The notes below the pieces were generated by a model that saw only the letters and a list, made by a program, of their open reading frames with translations, had not been told where the DNA came from and did no database searches. Position numbers and translations under genes: made by a program. From positions 16,214,001 through 16,278,000 of the forward strand of contig NC_134025.1 of assembly GCF_964204645.1 (NCBI RefSeq): a stretch of DNA of 64,000 nt, read 5' to 3'. Positions 31,113 through 43,378 of this stretch are shown one piece after another; position 1 is the first letter of the stretch, and each line of letters starts with the position of its first letter. This DNA is from Tubulanus polymorphus (lineage: Eukaryota > Nemertea > Palaeonemertea > Tubulaniformes > Tubulanidae).

Positions 31113-32861
31113 CTCTTTCCTGCCCGCTCCCGGTATGTATCGGGTTCAGGGAACCCGTCCATATTGTCCGCTCCCGGTATATACCGGATTGACGTCAGCA
31201 CTCATTCACCAGCGGCTGAGCCATACCGGGCACCGTACTAGCTAATAATTGTCAGAAAACCATCACACTAGGACGTGCTGCCATCTGCCGAATTGTTACA
31301 ACACTAATTCAAGAGTTTTAGGTGACGTTTTATGAATATAATTGTCGATTGAGTAGCCGTTTTGTGGAGCTGTTATTTCATGTGTTTCCTGGTTTCTACA
31401 TCGACACGGACAGCTGTACAGCAATTTTTTTGGTATCAGGGGCGTAGCCACCGGTGCGACAACTGCTACATATGTCGCACCAATAACTGAAAAACCCATT
31501 ATGCTAAAACGTCATAATAAACGTTATTCTGTATTTACATGGGGGAGTATCAAGTTCTTTTGAAGATGTCAGTGGTGCTAATACGGAGGCGTTGGTATTG
31601 CACTTGAGATTTTCGGTGTAGGCCACATCCAATCCAGTAACTCCAGCGAGTTTTGTTTATATTGTTTACGGTATCACATCTGGACCATGCACCTGACCTC
31701 ACAGTATCAAAGTTGCCGAATTCAGAAGACTTTTTTCATATTACTTTAGAGCGACTCAAACCGGTATTCTCCTGGTTATATTTCACTGATACTGTAGGTG
31801 TTTTTTGTTCATGAAAAATGGACCATAATAAGGAATTTGACCAAAAAAATTCTGCTCAAGTGCCGAGACATGGAAACCGAAAAAATCGAGAGAGTACCGG
31901 TATTGATGTACAATAAGCCAACATTAGGTTACCATTCATCAATAAATGGTCAAGGGCAGATCAAGCCTACCACTTGTATCGAGGGGTACTCAGGTTTGCC
32001 CTTCTATTTTTCTAGATCGTGATTTTGACAGGCTCTTGTACTAACATGAATGTTTTATTCCGGGCAAGTATTCTGGAAGTAGTATAGAAAAAGGTCTAAA
32101 TAAATCTAAACGAAAATAATCAACTTCAAGGGGGATAGACTTTATGCCCCAAATATGCTTAAAGATTGCATCTCAGAGCCTTGAAAAATCAAATTTTTCA
32201 GGGGGAGTGCCCCCAGGTCCCCCGTTTTGTGCTATGATATAGTTGCCATTCCAGTTCAGCAGGACTCAGAAACTGCACTGGGATGGTGAAACACCTGGAT
32301 CCGTCCCTAGACCAAAGATAACCTTAGAGGCATTATATTATCTACAGAATAATTATTCAAATATGAGCTCTCATAGCCATCAGAACGCATCACAGACGTT
32401 TTATATTCAAAATTTTCTTGGGGGAAGGCCCCCACACCCCCCTTCAAGACATCGCGCCTTCGGCGCTCGTTTTGATGTGCGCTCCGGATTGTCGCACCAT
32501 TGAATTTTAGGTGGCTACGCCCCTAGGTATGTATCGCTCATATACCTTACTGAGAATGCTTGCTTGATGCTTGACAGTATTTCTTTGTGATAATAGCATG
32601 ATTATTCGGGTGTTCTACGTCCATTTGTGGGCAAAAAATAGGGGTACTTAGTCATATATTTTATTTACAGAGGCCTGTGGGAACTGGTGGAATTTTGTAG
32701 CTTTGGATGTTGCCATTATACCCTGAAAATATCATATACATATTCCAAGTAATAATGTTTTTATAACAGTTTAGCTGAAAAAGGTCATTTATTTAAATAT
32801 TGTGAAAAAGTATGTGGGCACAGGATACTGGATATAAATAAAGTATCCGGGCACGAAAGGG
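31113..32861. mobile_element. piggyBac-type non-autonomous element
   Basis: TTAA flanks it at 31109-31112 and 32862-32865. Ends are CTCTTTCCTGCCCG and, inverted, CCCTTTCGTGCCCG. It has CCGGTATA-type inverted motifs near the left end (GCTCCCGGTATGTATCGGG). It has no transposase and contains an hAT-type element at 31437-32525. Confidence 0.75.
31437..32525. mobile_element. hAT-type non-autonomous element, 5-bp duplication
   Basis: The ends are CAGGGGCGTAGCCACC and, inverted, TAGGGGCGTAGCCACC, followed by GGTGCGAC on both sides. GGTAT lies directly outside both ends (31432-31436 and 32526-32530). Inside are GC-rich stretches of the kind GGGGGAGTGCCCCCAGG that are common in invertebrate hAT elements. 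Five-base duplications are known for a subgroup of hAT elements. Confidence 0.8.
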
Positions 32862-32865
32862 TTAA

Positions 32866-33727
32866 TGCGATTCTGTTAAAAAGACGAAACTAGTTTATTC
32901 TGATGTTTTCCATCATGTCCCAGCCAAGATATTTATATCAATCAAGATTTGGATACAAAAACCCATTTTTACGCATGAACTGTTAGGCCCCACTAAATAA
33001 TGAAAACAAAAACCGAACGATTTTACTGAATGCAATTGCAAGACCCTCTGATCTTAGAGCTCCAAGCTCTGATGCATGTACGCATGCAAAACGTCGCAGA
33101 GAGCGATGCCGGCATTGGTGTCACTGAGGCCAGCTGATGATTGTTTGTTTGTCTTTTTGTTTGTTTGGCTTTACCTCCGTCGTTTGGATTTTGGTTTCCC
33201 AAGACTATTCCTAGTGGATTGTTCATTTAACCTCACGATGGTACGGCCTTTAAGTGTTGCCCGCACACTGTTCGCAGCCAGCAGGACTCGAACCCACTTG
33301 CAACACATCATTGATAGTGGATTCAACAGCATCACGCCTTATCTCACTGAGCTACCGAGGCCACTCGATTCAATTCCAAAAAACTACAGCAGAGGCAAAT
33401 AACCATCGCAATATTGGAATTTACGACAAACAACGCGTAAATTCAATAACTGTTGTTTAACGCATGGAAAAGATAATAAAAGGTATTTTTTCCCGGCGCG
33501 CATTACAAAGGGAATCTCTGCCGAGTGCGTAAGAGGATGCTACCGCCTTATGAGTGCGCAGCAGGCGGGTAGGGCGTCCTAAAAAGAAAACTTATATTAG
33601 AATATAGCCGAATCGAATTTTACAATGTCAGTCAACTGATTGATAATACAACATGGTTGTTCTCGGCATACTTAACAATGATATTTTCCTCCAATAAACA
33701 ACTCTGGTAAAATTGAATAAAATGATC
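32866..33727. other. Non-coding stretch holding one SINE
   Basis: Apart from the tRNA-like SINE at 33285-33365, nothing was recognised. Confidence 0.5.
33285..33365 (-). repeat. tRNA-derived SINE head
   Basis: Read on the minus strand it begins GGCCTCGGTAGCTCAGTGAG and includes a B-box-like GGGTTCGAGTCC. A-box and B-box promoters are thus present, but the cloverleaf is not convincing enough for a working tRNA gene. Confidence 0.6.
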
Positions 33728-35346
33728 TATCGAATTTTCCGGTGTACAAGTCGACCCGGTGTATAAGTCGAGGTCAAATTTTCAGATTAAAAAGTTGTGC
33801 TAGGGCTATAGTCGGTGTATAAGTCGAGTCGCTTCTTCATGTGTTTACATATGTCACATTGAAAACAGTGCCGATGTCATTCTCATAGTAGTTGAGAGTC
33901 TTTACCACTGTTTGCATTATTAAATCATTGGGATCTGTTGTTTCTAATATTAAAGTACCGGATTAGTGCTCATTGTTTGTATCCACGTGTTGAATGTATA
34001 GTGTATACGTTGAATCAAGCCTGTAAATAATTTTTTTGCCAGTGCCTGCCACATGTCAGGCACCAACTATAATGCTGCCTGACATTAATGAGTTGGTGCC
34101 TGACATAAATGATTTTGGTGCCTGCCATTTAGCAAAGTACTACTGTTTTATAGAGAATTTCCTAATTCCTTATTGGGCGGATACGATCTGACATAAAAAA
34201 TCACTTCCTGATCTATGCCACTCTAATGCTCTCAATGATCGTCAAAATCAAGAAAAGTGGTCGATATTTATTTGAGGTCATTATTTACTACCAATTATAA
34301 TCTATTTTGAACTATTTTATTTTTACTTTGATTGTTCCATCGCCGCACAGCGGCAATGGTATACATTTATATAACGCGCGCGAGTTCATCGTACTACCAC
34401 GTTTCAGTTCATACATTAGTATGCAAATCAGCAGTGAGCCGCGTACTGTGTGTATGGCTGTGTGTATAGTAGTCAGCTGAGTGAGTCTATATATAGCACA
34501 GTCACTCGGCGATGATAGTATACACAGCACTCTCACACATCGGCGGGCGCTATTGTCACCCTCTTTAATCGTCAATTAAGACGAACTAATTGACAAATCA
34601 GTGAATTAAAATCTCTGATGAAGGGCCTCGGCTTATTGGGCGAAGCTTTATGAAATCCATGTATTTTAGGCTAAAAAACTGCCCTCGACTTATTGGCCGG
34701 AAAATACGGTAGCGCGATTTCACCGCAATAAGCAACGGAATTGATCAGAAGACAACTGGCGCGATTTATCGCAATAAACATCGGAATTAATTGATCGGTG
34801 ATAGGAAACGGCGCTATTTATTTTCATATCGGTTCAAAAAAGCTAAAACTATTAGAACCATGAAAATTTTCGTGCCGGTCAGTGTGACAGGCAGGAGTGA
34901 TTTTGCAACGGACATCGTAGCGTTTTGAGCCGGCCAATGTCCGTGACCGGCTGCTTATTTACAGCCTTGTGAATGCCGCGTGCGTGTAGTCTAGTATTAG
35001 ACTCACTGTGTATTAATTATTGGCACGCTGCCACAGCATCGCGGCTTATATAAACACTGTACAATGAATATACGCGGGTTTTCTTTCTCTTTTGATTTTT
35101 AACATTAGTTAATTTTGAAACATTTCCAAACTATAAGAAACTATTTTTATCAACATCCTAAATTCTAATTGGTATATGAGTGTAGCCTTACATAAATTAA
35201 CATTCCATTTCATCATGGCGACCTTGAACTCTAAACATTGTCAGTTTAAACGATATCGAAAGTGTAGCCGGTGTATAAGTCGACCTACGTTTTTTGGACA
35301 TGATTTTTGGTCTCAAAAACTCGACTTATACACCGGAAAATACGGT
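33728..35346. mobile_element. TACCGTA-family TIR element with nested relative
   Basis: The left end (TTTTCCGGTGTACAAGTCGA) and the right end (inverted, TACCGTATTTTCCGGTGTAT) are complementary. Internal copies of GTATAAGTCGA recur at 33761 and 33811. The right 90 bases (35259-35346) form a compact hairpin. No transposase frame was found. A relative is nested at about 34160-34711. Confidence 0.7.
34160..34711. mobile_element. Nested TACCGTA-family element (second type)
   Basis: It is nearly identical to the inner part of the complete copy at 46335-46929, and ends with CCGGAAAATACGGTA. Its left terminal repeat is missing. Confidence 0.8.
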
Positions 35347-37100
35347 ATCTTTATTGGTGATATCGTATCATGGTGGTAGCCTACCGTTTACCGTTCGATG
35401 TTTCGTGTCATCATGAAATGGTTTTAACTTTAGTAAAGGCATTCCCGCACGATCACATACGGGTTTCAGTCACGAGTAGGCTGCCGTTCCACTGCCCTAG
35501 AAATACGTATTCTGACGCTGAGAATTAATCCCAAATAATCCCATGTTTTTCTATTCAGAAGAGGCTGTTCCCCATTCTTTACTGCCAATGTCAATGCGGA
35601 CATATTGCTACGCGATTGTTTAACCCGCTCTCATCTACCAGGTAATGAACGAGAAAAATGCGATCGAACAACTTTTTGGACCAGTAAATCAGAAATCTTG
35701 CGACGCTATGTTGTGGGGAATAATTGAAACAATTTTTTTAGTCATTTTCAGCTGTTTCTAATGTTTTACGTGAACGGAGTGACAATTTGAAGTTACTATG
35801 AAAATGAGAAGAGTCGGCGCTATTTTTTCGTACTACTATTTTTGATCCATTTTACTAGCATTGGCATGACGTCATAGACGTCAACCAATGCTAAAAAAAT
35901 TGCCCATGGGCAAAGTGTGGTTTACCTTGAAAGCTAGAGGTTGTTGGGAGTAAGGGCATTGCTTGAAAAATCTTTTTAATTCGTGACTTCAAAGTTCCAC
36001 AAGTATATTGTATTTAATCTTTCTTAAAGAATTATTTTGTAGTCAAATTAGACCAAAGATATACATTTGGTTACGGTCCACGTCCAAAAGTTTGTAGGGT
36101 ACAGGTAGGCGTGGCAGGGAAATTATTTTATATTTTCAAAAAAAATATGTTTCACAATATGAAAAAAATATTCAAATAAGGCCATCCCAAAATAATTGTC
36201 TGTTTGCGGTAACACCGACTCAACTTTTCAGGATGAGTCGGTAGGTTTTTTTTGCTTAATTGTTGGGCAAAAAAACAAATTTATCACCTTTTTACATGGA
36301 AACAATATCGCAAAAATCATCTACGTTGTGCACGGGAAATTTGTCTAATAGCGTAGATTTCAAGAATTATTTTAAAATTATAACTTCGTCCAGAGTGTCA
36401 TCTCTGTGTTGAAAATAAACAGTACATTGAATATGTGCGCGGTTTTACGTTACCAGCTTTGACATAGTCACTATGAGAATAAATGGCAGCTTATTGGAAC
36501 ACTGCCAGTTTCCTGGAAAACTTAAATTAGGCCACATTGACAAGGCATGTTTTCACACGATGCACACTTGAATTCGAACATATATAATACGTAGCTCATA
36601 CGTAGTAGGCAGTGGGTCGGTCGGCCGTTTTTATGAAAAATAAAATTTATTTCAATGAATCCCAGAAAAAAAGTTTTCACTCGGTACCTTTGAAGTCGGG
36701 TCGGTCGGGTTACGGCAAACAGACCATTAATATGGGATTGCCTAAAAATTCATATGATGTCACATATCAGAGGGTGGCTGAATATTGGGTCATGGAAACC
36801 TCTTCCAATGTTGGCTGCGGAAGTTAAAATAGAAGAAGAAATCGGTTATTAGATCGTTTTAAATCCTGGAATGTACGACTACAATATTCAGACCCCGACC
36901 TATACTTTTAGTTTGCTGCTTTATATTTTCAGGTCACAAGAAATTACAATTTATTACAAATTCTATCAAACAGAAAACACAGCGCTCATCTTCTGCTACG
37001 ATTATGCAGCCTATTTTCATGTCAAACGCGCAGGCGTTACAGCATCACCTTTAGTGTACTGTACGAGCTTGTGAGTGTAGCGCGCACAGGTGGAGGTGGA
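35347..37100. other. Non-coding stretch
   Basis: No gene was recognised. A GGTCGGTCGG-rich patch lies near 36614 and 36700. Short open frames at 36612-36827 and 36871-37074 have no recognisable motifs. Confidence 0.5.
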
Positions 37101-37595
37101 GGTGTAAGTGAATGTTCGCCTACACTTCAATGTCAATCAAAACAATCACCGGGTATTAAAATGAAACAATACCTATGGCGGATGTGTGAAATAATTACAT
37201 TCTCACCAGCAATGAGCATTTAAAATTTGCACGTATACGGCACCTAGTCCAATGAAACTTAAGCCATATGGCTTTCCCATGATTATTTTAGTAGCGCCGG
37301 AATTCCCCGTATATCCCAAAAACAGCCAATCCCATTCGAGACGACGCACCCCAATCGAGGTCATTTATACGCCAGAGCTAAGAATTTTCCCGCCAAAACA
37401 GTTTTTCGTAGAATTTTAACTCAGTTGACCATGTACATCGACGGAGGTTCGCCATGTCTTCAATCGCATCAATTATACGTCGTTTAAGCCGAGAACCAAT
37501 GAAACAAATGCTCACATAAAAAAACGTACCGCGATTTCACATGAATTGGCTCAATGCCAACCTCATATCGCTGACCAAGGTAAACCAAAAATACT
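37101..37595 (+). repeat. Uninterrupted paralogue of the piggyBac target
   Basis: It matches 20290-20690 and then 23724-23830. The TTAA at 37484-37487 is present once, in CGTCGTTTAAGCCGAGAACC. Confidence 0.9.
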
Positions 37596-38487
37596 ATAAT
37601 TCTATTATTTAGATGTATAAGTACCACCAATATTGACTATTAAACATGTATAGGATTATATATAATGTATTACAGTATATATAAACCTATACTGAATAAT
37701 AATTGAATAACAATTAATGATAATGTTCACTTGCAATTGGTTATGGCTGGGAAATTTACAAATCGACCCCCAATTTGAACAAACAATGAGATGATTGTAG
37801 AATATTAATTAGATTATACATGATGTAAAATGAGCATAATTATTGTTGCTGTAATGTTTGTTTGTTTATTCTTTGTAGCAAACCATGAATACATAATAAA
37901 TAATGTGTTTGAAACATTCGCTGTAGTTAGTCTAGATCGTTGCCAGTCGCCTGTCAGCCAAGGCACGACATATAGGTTCCTAATTTTGTCCTTCAGGCAT
38001 AAACCCATTAGATCTAGGACCTGGAGGTATTTTGGAAACTTATGAGGGTATTTTGGGCGGAGGTATTATGACCCGGATTTGACTGTAAAACCACCTGCCT
38101 GTAAACAGTGACTTTGTGATAGTAACTCCTACCATAACAGCTACTCACAAAACACATCGTTTCTATAAGTCAATTATTGAAAACTGACCATTTTGAGATC
38201 GCTTGCCAGATTCCCTGATATCACTACACTGTAGCAACATATGCTTCATATTTGCAGTGATACGTGACTTAAAATATATATAAAAAACTTAAAACCCGCA
38301 ATAACGGATGAACGGACGATGGACACAGTGAACGCAATAGCCGCTGGGACTTAAGTCCCAAGTGGGCTAAAAACTTATTTCACTGTATGAAAAACGCGCG
38401 TGCTGTCACAGTAGCGTGTGCAGCTTAAAACAATAGTGATCTGCCAGCGTGCGCTAGTTTCCCATAGTATACACTGACATGGCTAGA
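37596..38487. other. Non-coding stretch with a shared repeat
   Basis: Bases 38087-38275 match 28481-28660. The frames at 37814-38045 show nothing recognisable. Confidence 0.5.
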
Positions 38488-38940
38488 TGCGCAATATGTC
38501 TGCAGTACATGAATAAGGGTACGCCAAACTGCCATACAACTCAGCGATAATTTCAGTCTTTCTGTAAAAATTAAAGGCTTTCAAGAACATTATCCGCCGA
38601 CCTTTCAAATCTAATGTAGTCTAGATGTCGTCATCTGCATATTAATTCACTTTGTAAAATAAATTTATCCAAACAAATTCGTAATAAAATATTATTCAAA
38701 AATCTTTTTAATATTATTGCGATCAACTTCTATCAACATTCAACCCAATACAACCTAATAACGAAATAATATTGAACACAAAGTGACCGGATCTATTTTT
38801 TGCAATGTATTTAACCCCATTTATCAGATCATTCGTTAATTCAATGACTGTAAGAATGGTGTGCTTTTGTTCATGGTAAACATACACAAACACGATCCCG
38901 ACACGCTCGTAATAGCTCTCTCGTTCCTTGAGAGCTAGCT
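38488..38940 (+). repeat. Uninterrupted paralogue of the Polinton target
   Basis: It aligns with 1585-1872 and 17923-18166. A single AAAATA is present at 38686-38691, exactly where the Polinton and its second AAAATA sit in the other copy. Confidence 0.88.
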
Positions 38941-38989
38941 AAAAATGGGTAAATAATTTATTGAAACTTTGATGGTATTTGCTCAACAC

Positions 38990-40010
38990 TTACACACCTT
39001 ATAAGTACACCACCGCAGCATATCCTTGCTCGGATACATCAGAAAATCCACGAAGTGCACATGAATTGAGATCACTACTAAACATTACACAGCGATTATA
39101 TTTGAATCCATTTACTATACGCATATCATTCTGCCATTTAATCCATTGTTCGAAAATAAAGTCAGGAATACAATTGTCCCAACCCCAATTAGTAAGCAAT
39201 CAAACAGCATAACTTGTTTAGTTACAACACAATCCTGTTTAAATGGACAGATATTTACAGTTAATTCCATAAGTCTTCAGATGAAATGAATCAAACTTAA
39301 TATTGAGACTACCCTGAATTTCATACTTGTGCACAGGTACCAATTTCAACACTTCAGGAGAATTGGAAACAATCTTTCTCAAATCGAAACCCGCTGATTT
39401 CAACAAAGAAACTAAATCCGCTAATAGATTTATAGCATATCACGCAGATCTTTCTCGGGTAGTGCAGTCATCTACATAGAAATTACTCTCAATGACTTGA
39501 GAAGTCATTGAAAGTCATTGAGAGTGATTCTTTAGGAAAGTCATTGATAGTGATTTCTATCGGTAGCTTTAGAAAATGCCCGGGCCTCATCATGGGCCAG
39601 CTGTTACAAAACACAGGTGGCGTGATACACGGCGATGCTATCCCAAATGTAACACGATGTGTCATACAATAATGTACCACAGATTCCGACTTATTCCCCT
39701 GCCAAACGAACCTGTGGAAGTCTCGATCACTTTTGTTGAGACATACTTAATGGCACAATTTTGCTAAGTCAGGGGTAAACGCCACAGAATGAATCCGGGA
39801 ACACAAAATAATTTTCAATAAATCCTGTTCCACACGAGGTCCAACCATCAACCGGTCGTTAAGCGAGACACCAGTCGATGTTTTAGCCAAAGCATCGAAC
39901 ACAACACAAAGCATTGTGGTCGTACTACTTTCTTTCAAAACGCAATGATGAGGTATATAATATACATCGCATGGGTGTTTCGTCACGTTATTCACTAATT
40001 CCGCATGACC
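38990..40010 (-). pseudogene. BEL/Pao retrotransposon fragment (RT-RNase H)
   Basis: On the minus strand the N-terminal piece reads YYIPHHCVLKESSTTTMLCV and SLNDRLMVGP, a signature of BEL/Pao reverse transcriptase. Further on come a VTFGIAS piece, NFYVDDCTT with the YVDD catalytic motif (near 39475), and an RNase H-like start (LRGFSDVSEQGYAAVVYL, near 39005). Several stops and frame changes separate the parts. A short direct repeat (AAGTCATTGA/GAGTGATT) at 39497-39560 adds extra bases before the YVDD motif. No LTR, gag or integrase was found, so it is an internal fragment. Confidence 0.85.
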
Positions 40011-40918
40011 CGACTTAGATATTCCCTAAGGCGCCTCTTTCTAATTACTTGCATTTCGGATCCGCCGCCGAGAATTCCAGGTATTCCCGAGAATATTTTT
40101 TATTTTCATGTCTGCTACCCACCCTAACAAAAAATGGAAATAAGAAAAATAAGAAATAAAAATCTTTTATCTCATTTTCTTATGCGTTCCCTGCGAGTAT
40201 TTTCTATCCCAGTGCGAAAAAATTTAACAAATTACAAGCATCTTACACACGTATTGCAAAAAGGTTTTCTATCGGTTATGCTGACTGTGCAAGGACTCGA
40301 GCCCACAATTAAATCGTGCCGTCATAGGCTGCCACATGGCACTGAAACTTGGCCTGTTTGTGAATAATGTATTGTTATTTAAGAACTTGACGCAACTAAA
40401 ATAAATGTGAAGCTTGAAATCTCATCAGTGTGTCAATTTAATCCTATTCTTTGTGGATTTATAAACTGTCTAGTGAAATGGCGTAAGTTCCAGTCCGTAA
40501 TAGTCTGAGTGACACAGAGCAGTTGCGATACATCTCCATTTAATTACACGGTTTTACTTGACGCTGTAGATTAATAGAGAGCCATTAGCTATCCTATATA
40601 CTTGAGATGAAACTGGAATTCTTACATGACTGGATTCTCGGCTATCGATCTGAAATCCAAGCAATTCATAAAACAGCTCAATTACTATGGAATTCTTAAC
40701 TGGAAAATGTCATTTTTTAATTTTTTGTGGATTCCTTTGAATTCTGCCTAAAGAAATAGTTTAAAAAAGAGATAAGTTTTTTTTCTCTTCCACCCACATA
40801 AAAGTGTACACCACCTCAGAATAGATAAAAAGTTTTTTTTTTCCCATACCCCACCGAAGATTTCCTCCCAAAATCCAAGTAATTAAAAAAGCGCCTCACA
40901 GTTTTACAATACCCCTGC
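40011..40918. other. Non-coding stretch with a SINE-like patch
   Basis: A B-box-like sequence (GGACTCGAGCCCAC, minus-strand promoter) lies near 40291-40305. Nothing else was recognised. Confidence 0.4.
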
Positions 40919-41005
40919 TTTAACCCTTTCAGTGCTGGCTAATTAATACCCTATTGTGCTGAAGATAATTTGAAAATTCTGAAAAATTCCACCCTAGTGT
41001 ATTGA
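40919..41005 (-). mobile_element. Truncated end of a piggyBac-type MITE
   Basis: TTAA at 40919-40922 is followed by CCCTTTCAGTGCTGGCTAAT, which is the inverted right end of the MITE at 9945-10232. The match fades after about 85 bases and no second end was found. Confidence 0.8.
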
Positions 41006-43299
41006 ATCATTTTCTGCGAAAAAACAACGTGGGAGTTTGAGAATGTTGATTACATATTGAGCGCCTATTGTTTTATCGATTACACGAAAATATATTTTTC
41101 TGTAGTTAAAAAACGTCAGATTTCTACATTAGATCTCATGGCTTCAATAGTTTTATAAGTACTTAAGATACAGAAACTTACACTTAAAGATTTGTTCTTA
41201 AGTATACCGGGTTGCATGGGTACGGAATTAATGGAACAACGGTATTTTAAATACTGATTATAGCGTATACGAATTTTACTCGAAACGGAAAAGGGGAATA
41301 ACGTTTGAAAAACAGGAGTAAAAAACACATTAAGATACAATATGTTAAAAAACGCATGACATTATTCCCCATAAGGATTGGCAAAATTTTGAGTTAATTA
41401 TTCAGTACTTGTGTGGAGCAGGACGGTCATTTTGTAACACGCGGACCGCACGCGCGCATTATTCTCCTGGACTCTACCCTTAGTGATGCTGTGAAACCAG
41501 CGCGCTTGTTATTCTAAAAAATTCGACCCATTGCTAAGGAACTGTGCTTTTTGTGGGATTCGAATCCAGTATTCCAATCGGTTTCTACGGAGGAATACGA
41601 ACTAAAAATAACATTTTTCGACAATATTTTGTGAATATTCTTTGTAAATATTCTGAAAATTACACAAAATCATTTTGTTATCCTTCATTCACGTATTTAA
41701 ACTACCCGCGCAACGCGGCCCGCAAGTTTCGACGAAAGTCTGTCAGTGACCGTCATTTTCGTTGCCGCGATTTAGGCAATGCCCATGTGTCCCGGATGTA
41801 AACTACACTTTTTGAGAAGGACGGTATGGAGAAATATAGAAAATTTGAATTTGCCTCATACGTGCGATTAACTTAAGGAGCTTCGAGCTCATAATATCTG
41901 AAGGCGTTTACCACACATGCGCGGCAACAGTAAGTAGGCCTATTTACATTACTACTGCTGCCGTGCGTGCGTGTTTGCAACCGATCGATAAAATACATAC
42001 ACATTCAACGTAGTAGATACAGTGTTTATACAGAATCAGTGTTGCAATGAATATGCATTGAAATGCGATTCGCAACGATAAATAAAAAAGGCACTGAACG
42101 CTTTTACGATTCACTTGATAACCAACCGCGCCGAACCAGTTGAGTGAGATCAACCCCCCCCCCCCTCCCCTCTATACTTTTACATCATTTTTGGACTATT
42201 TGGAAAATTGATGTTTTTCAATAATGAAATCCGCACTACTATTTTACTTCAATGTAACGTTGTTCATCGGCCTTCTAGCCATTTTATGAAACAAAATGCT
42301 CCTTGAAATTTCTTTAAAAATCACCACAAATTTGTCGATTTCTCTTAAATGAACGCGATATTCAAAATTCCATTTCCAACAGATCTTAGCCGCATGATGA
42401 AGCTACATTTTGCACATAAACATAGTAGATTGCACGACTTCGTGTCAAAGTTATAACCTCATTTGTTAGCAAAAATTTGATTTTTGGACCCATTACAACA
42501 TCTCGGGCTATAAAAATTATCCTTTACAATAAATTGTGATAAGAAAATTCGCATTATTAATTATGTCAATTATGCATGTATTTTACCACCAAAGTAAAGT
42601 ATTGACAATAAACTACACATTTTTCAAAGAGAGGTTAGCTGTAGCACTCATAGATATTAAAGTGTAATGCTTTGAACATAGTATATTTGTTAAATGAAAT
42701 TTCTGCAAAATACCTACCACTTAGGGTAAAATCTGGCAGAGCCAAAGGGATTAATGACCTGGCTGGCTTTAAGAAGCAAGGATGTTTTTGTCTAACCTAC
42801 AAAGTAATATCCGTCTTCACGTTTACTCATTACATGAGCATCTTCGCAGATATCCACCAAACCTTCATAATTAGTTCTCATGGTTCAAGGAATAAGCAAT
42901 TTAAAAAAATAAACTTACCTTCCCGACTTTCAAAATAACATCAAGAGCTACATCACATATATGGCTAATACTGCGTGATCTGCAAATCATCAGAAAAGCA
43001 CGGAGGCTTCGGAATGGCATATATAGATTCTGAAGTATACAAATTATTCATCAGATTTGAATGAATTGGAAAACTTATAATTTTTTCGGCCAAAAACACG
43101 GGATATTCCCATCCCTGATTGACCACTAATATCTCCTAGAACTCTGTTCATAAAGAGGTCATATTTCCTTCCAATCAACAAAGCATCACTGGCATTATCT
43201 TTTTTCTCATTCTTTATAAAGTTTCAAGGTGTCCCTTTCACCATATGCATCTTTGCAAGATTTTTATTTTTGGTTAAGGAAGTTTTATGCATACCGGGC
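41006..43299. other. Non-coding stretch
   Basis: No gene was recognised. A poly-C tract is at about 42153-42172. The dispersed repeat of 19130-19250 recurs at 42385-42500. Confidence 0.5.
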
Positions 43300-43378
43300 C
43301 CGGTATATAAATCAACTTACATTTTTTGGATATGATTTTTTGTCTCAAAAACTCAACTGATAAACCGGAAAATATGGA
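43300..43378. mobile_element. Short TACCGTA-family hairpin fragment
   Basis: It matches 35268-35346 with several differences, including TTTTTTGG and GTCTCAAAAACTC, and has the same folded-back layout. Confidence 0.65.

Noticed and set aside
33285-33365. A working tRNA gene
   Set aside because: A- and B-box-like sequences are present, but I could not form a sound cloverleaf with an anticodon loop; a SINE fits better.
36612-37074. Short open frames as host exons
   Set aside because: No recognisable domain or splice layout; probably chance frames.
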